Assembly: GCA_025964635.1 (NCBI GenBank)
Contig: JAOPYP010000774.1
Location: forward strand, 1-7,129
DNA from: Actinomycetes bacterium
GTDB lineage: Bacteria > Actinomycetota > Actinomycetes > Streptosporangiales > Streptosporangiaceae
Length of the DNA: 7,129 nt
Direction of reading: 5' to 3'
The notes beneath the pieces were generated by a model. It was given only the letters and a program-made list of their open reading frames with translations. It had not been told where the DNA came from and did not search any database. The position numbers and the translations under genes are program-made. This document shows, one piece after another, positions 6,403-7,129 of the stretch; the stretch's first letter is position 1; every line of letters starts with the position of its first letter.

Positions 6403-7129
6403 ATGACCGGACGTCCCTACGTGGTGCTCAGCTGCGCGGTGTCGCTGGACGGCTGCCTCGACGGGACCGGCGAGGACCGGCTGGTACTGTCCGGCGAGGC
6501 CGATCTGGACCGGGTCGACGCGGAGCGGGCGGCGGCGGATGCCATCCTGGTCGGCGCCGGAACCATCCGCCGTGACGATCCCCGGCTGCTCGTCCGCTCG
6601 GCGCGGCGGCAGGCCGAGCGCAGCGCCCGGGGGCGGCCGCCTCAGCCCGCCGGGGTCACCATCACGGCCAGCGGCGGCCTCGATCCGGCGGCCCGTTTCT
6701 TCCGCGCCGGGGGAGAGAGTGGTGAGGCGGCCGGGGCCGGCTCCGCGGTGCCCCCGCGGCGCATCGTGTACGCCGCCCGGCCGGTGCTCCCGAGGCTGCG
6801 TGACCAGCTCGGCAGCCTGGCTGATGTGGTCGACGCCGGTGACCCGCCGCATCTCACGGAGATCCTGGCTGACCTGGGCGGACGTGGGGTGCAACGGCTC
6901 CTGGTCGAGGGCGGCGCCCGCCTGGGCGCCCAGTTCCTGGCCGGCGGGCTCGTGGATGAGCTGCAGCTGGCGATCGCCCCGTTCTTCGTCGGGGACCCGG
7001 CGGCACCGCGCTTCGCCGGTCCGGGGCACTACCCGGCCAGCTCGGCGCACCCGCTGCACCTGGCCGAGGCCCGGCCGGTGGGCGAGATGGTGCTGCTGCG
7101 CTACCGGGTGGACGGCGCGGAGGGCCCTG
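6403..7129 (+). CDS. RibD C-terminal domain / dihydrofolate reductase-like pyrimidine reductase, 3' end outside window
   Basis: A stand-alone protein of the RibD-C (dihydrofolate reductase fold) family. In riboflavin synthesis this domain reduces the ribosyl group of a diaminopyrimidine intermediate with NADPH; stand-alone actinobacterial members are often annotated 'pyrimidine reductase family' with unproven substrates. 242 residues are visible and the stop is not reached, though family length suggests only a few are missing. Seen: PYVVLSCAVSLDG (5-17), the dinucleotide-binding region ADAILVGAGTIRRDDPRLLV (45-64), LLVEGGARLGAQFLAGGLVDE (166-186), and LAIAPFFVG (189-197). There is no N-terminal deaminase domain with its zinc motif, so this is not full RibD. 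Two charged or glycine-rich inserts, at about 66-82 and 101-119, look like surface loops. It is divergent from the aldehyde dehydrogenase. No other riboflavin gene is visible, though one could follow beyond the edge. Confidence 0.88.
   Translation, partial: MTGRPYVVLSCAVSLDGCLDGTGEDRLVLSGEADLDRVDAERAAADAILVGAGTIRRDDPRLLVRSARRQAERSARGRPPQPAGVTITASGGLDPAARFFRAGGESGEAAGAGSAVPPRRIVYAARPVLPRLRDQLGSLADVVDAGDPPHLTEILADLGGRGVQRLLVEGGARLGAQFLAGGLVDELQLAIAPFFVGDPAAPRFAGPGHYPASSAHPLHLAEARPVGEMVLLRYRVDGAEGP

Noticed and set aside
6397..7059. Minus-strand open frame of 220 codons opposite the RibD-like gene
   Set aside because: The plus strand carries clear RibD-C motifs from a supported start to the window end; the antisense translation is low-complexity.

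Overview
The window is GC-rich throughout, with G or C at most third codon positions, GTG starts used beside ATG, and short intergenic gaps. Gene order and protein families point to a high-GC actinomycete. The order F1 beta - F1 epsilon - DUF2550 protein - (reverse) PduO-type cobalamin adenosyltransferase matches what I recall for Mycobacterium and relatives. I cannot name the genus from sequence alone.

Layout. Positions 1-1983 (+) are the 3' end of the ATP synthase operon: atpD (5' end outside the window), atpC, and a small one-pass membrane protein of the DUF2550 family. A 74-bp convergent gap with a GC-rich hairpin separates this from the cob(I)alamin adenosyltransferase on the minus strand (2058-2654). 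Next is the only sizeable non-coding stretch, about 355 bp (2655-3010). It holds an unusually AT-rich patch, a short palindrome, a TATAAG box, a run of hairpins ending in a perfect 15-bp stem, and a TAGGGT box just upstream of the next gene. Positions 3011-4660 (+) encode a complete FAD-dependent GMC oxidoreductase (choline-dehydrogenase-like). It converges on a complete NAD(P)-dependent aldehyde dehydrogenase (4725-6239, minus); the 64-bp gap between them carries a decaying tandem repeat. A divergent 163-bp spacer leads to a stand-alone RibD-C-type reductase (6403 to the window end, +, stop not reached).

How the genes fit together. The first block is housekeeping energy metabolism. PduO makes adenosylcobalamin for B12-dependent enzymes. 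The GMC enzyme and the aldehyde dehydrogenase could carry out consecutive steps (alcohol to aldehyde to acid), but they are convergent rather than co-transcribed, so a shared substrate is an inference. The RibD-like protein belongs to the pyrimidine-reductase/dihydrofolate-reductase fold family; no riboflavin operon is visible beside it.

Nothing here is clearly a new defence or mobile system: I see no transposase, CRISPR array, tRNA, rRNA or phage gene. The most interesting unexplained element is the structured intergenic segment at about 2745-2980, which could be a small RNA unit or a structured leader upstream of the GMC gene.
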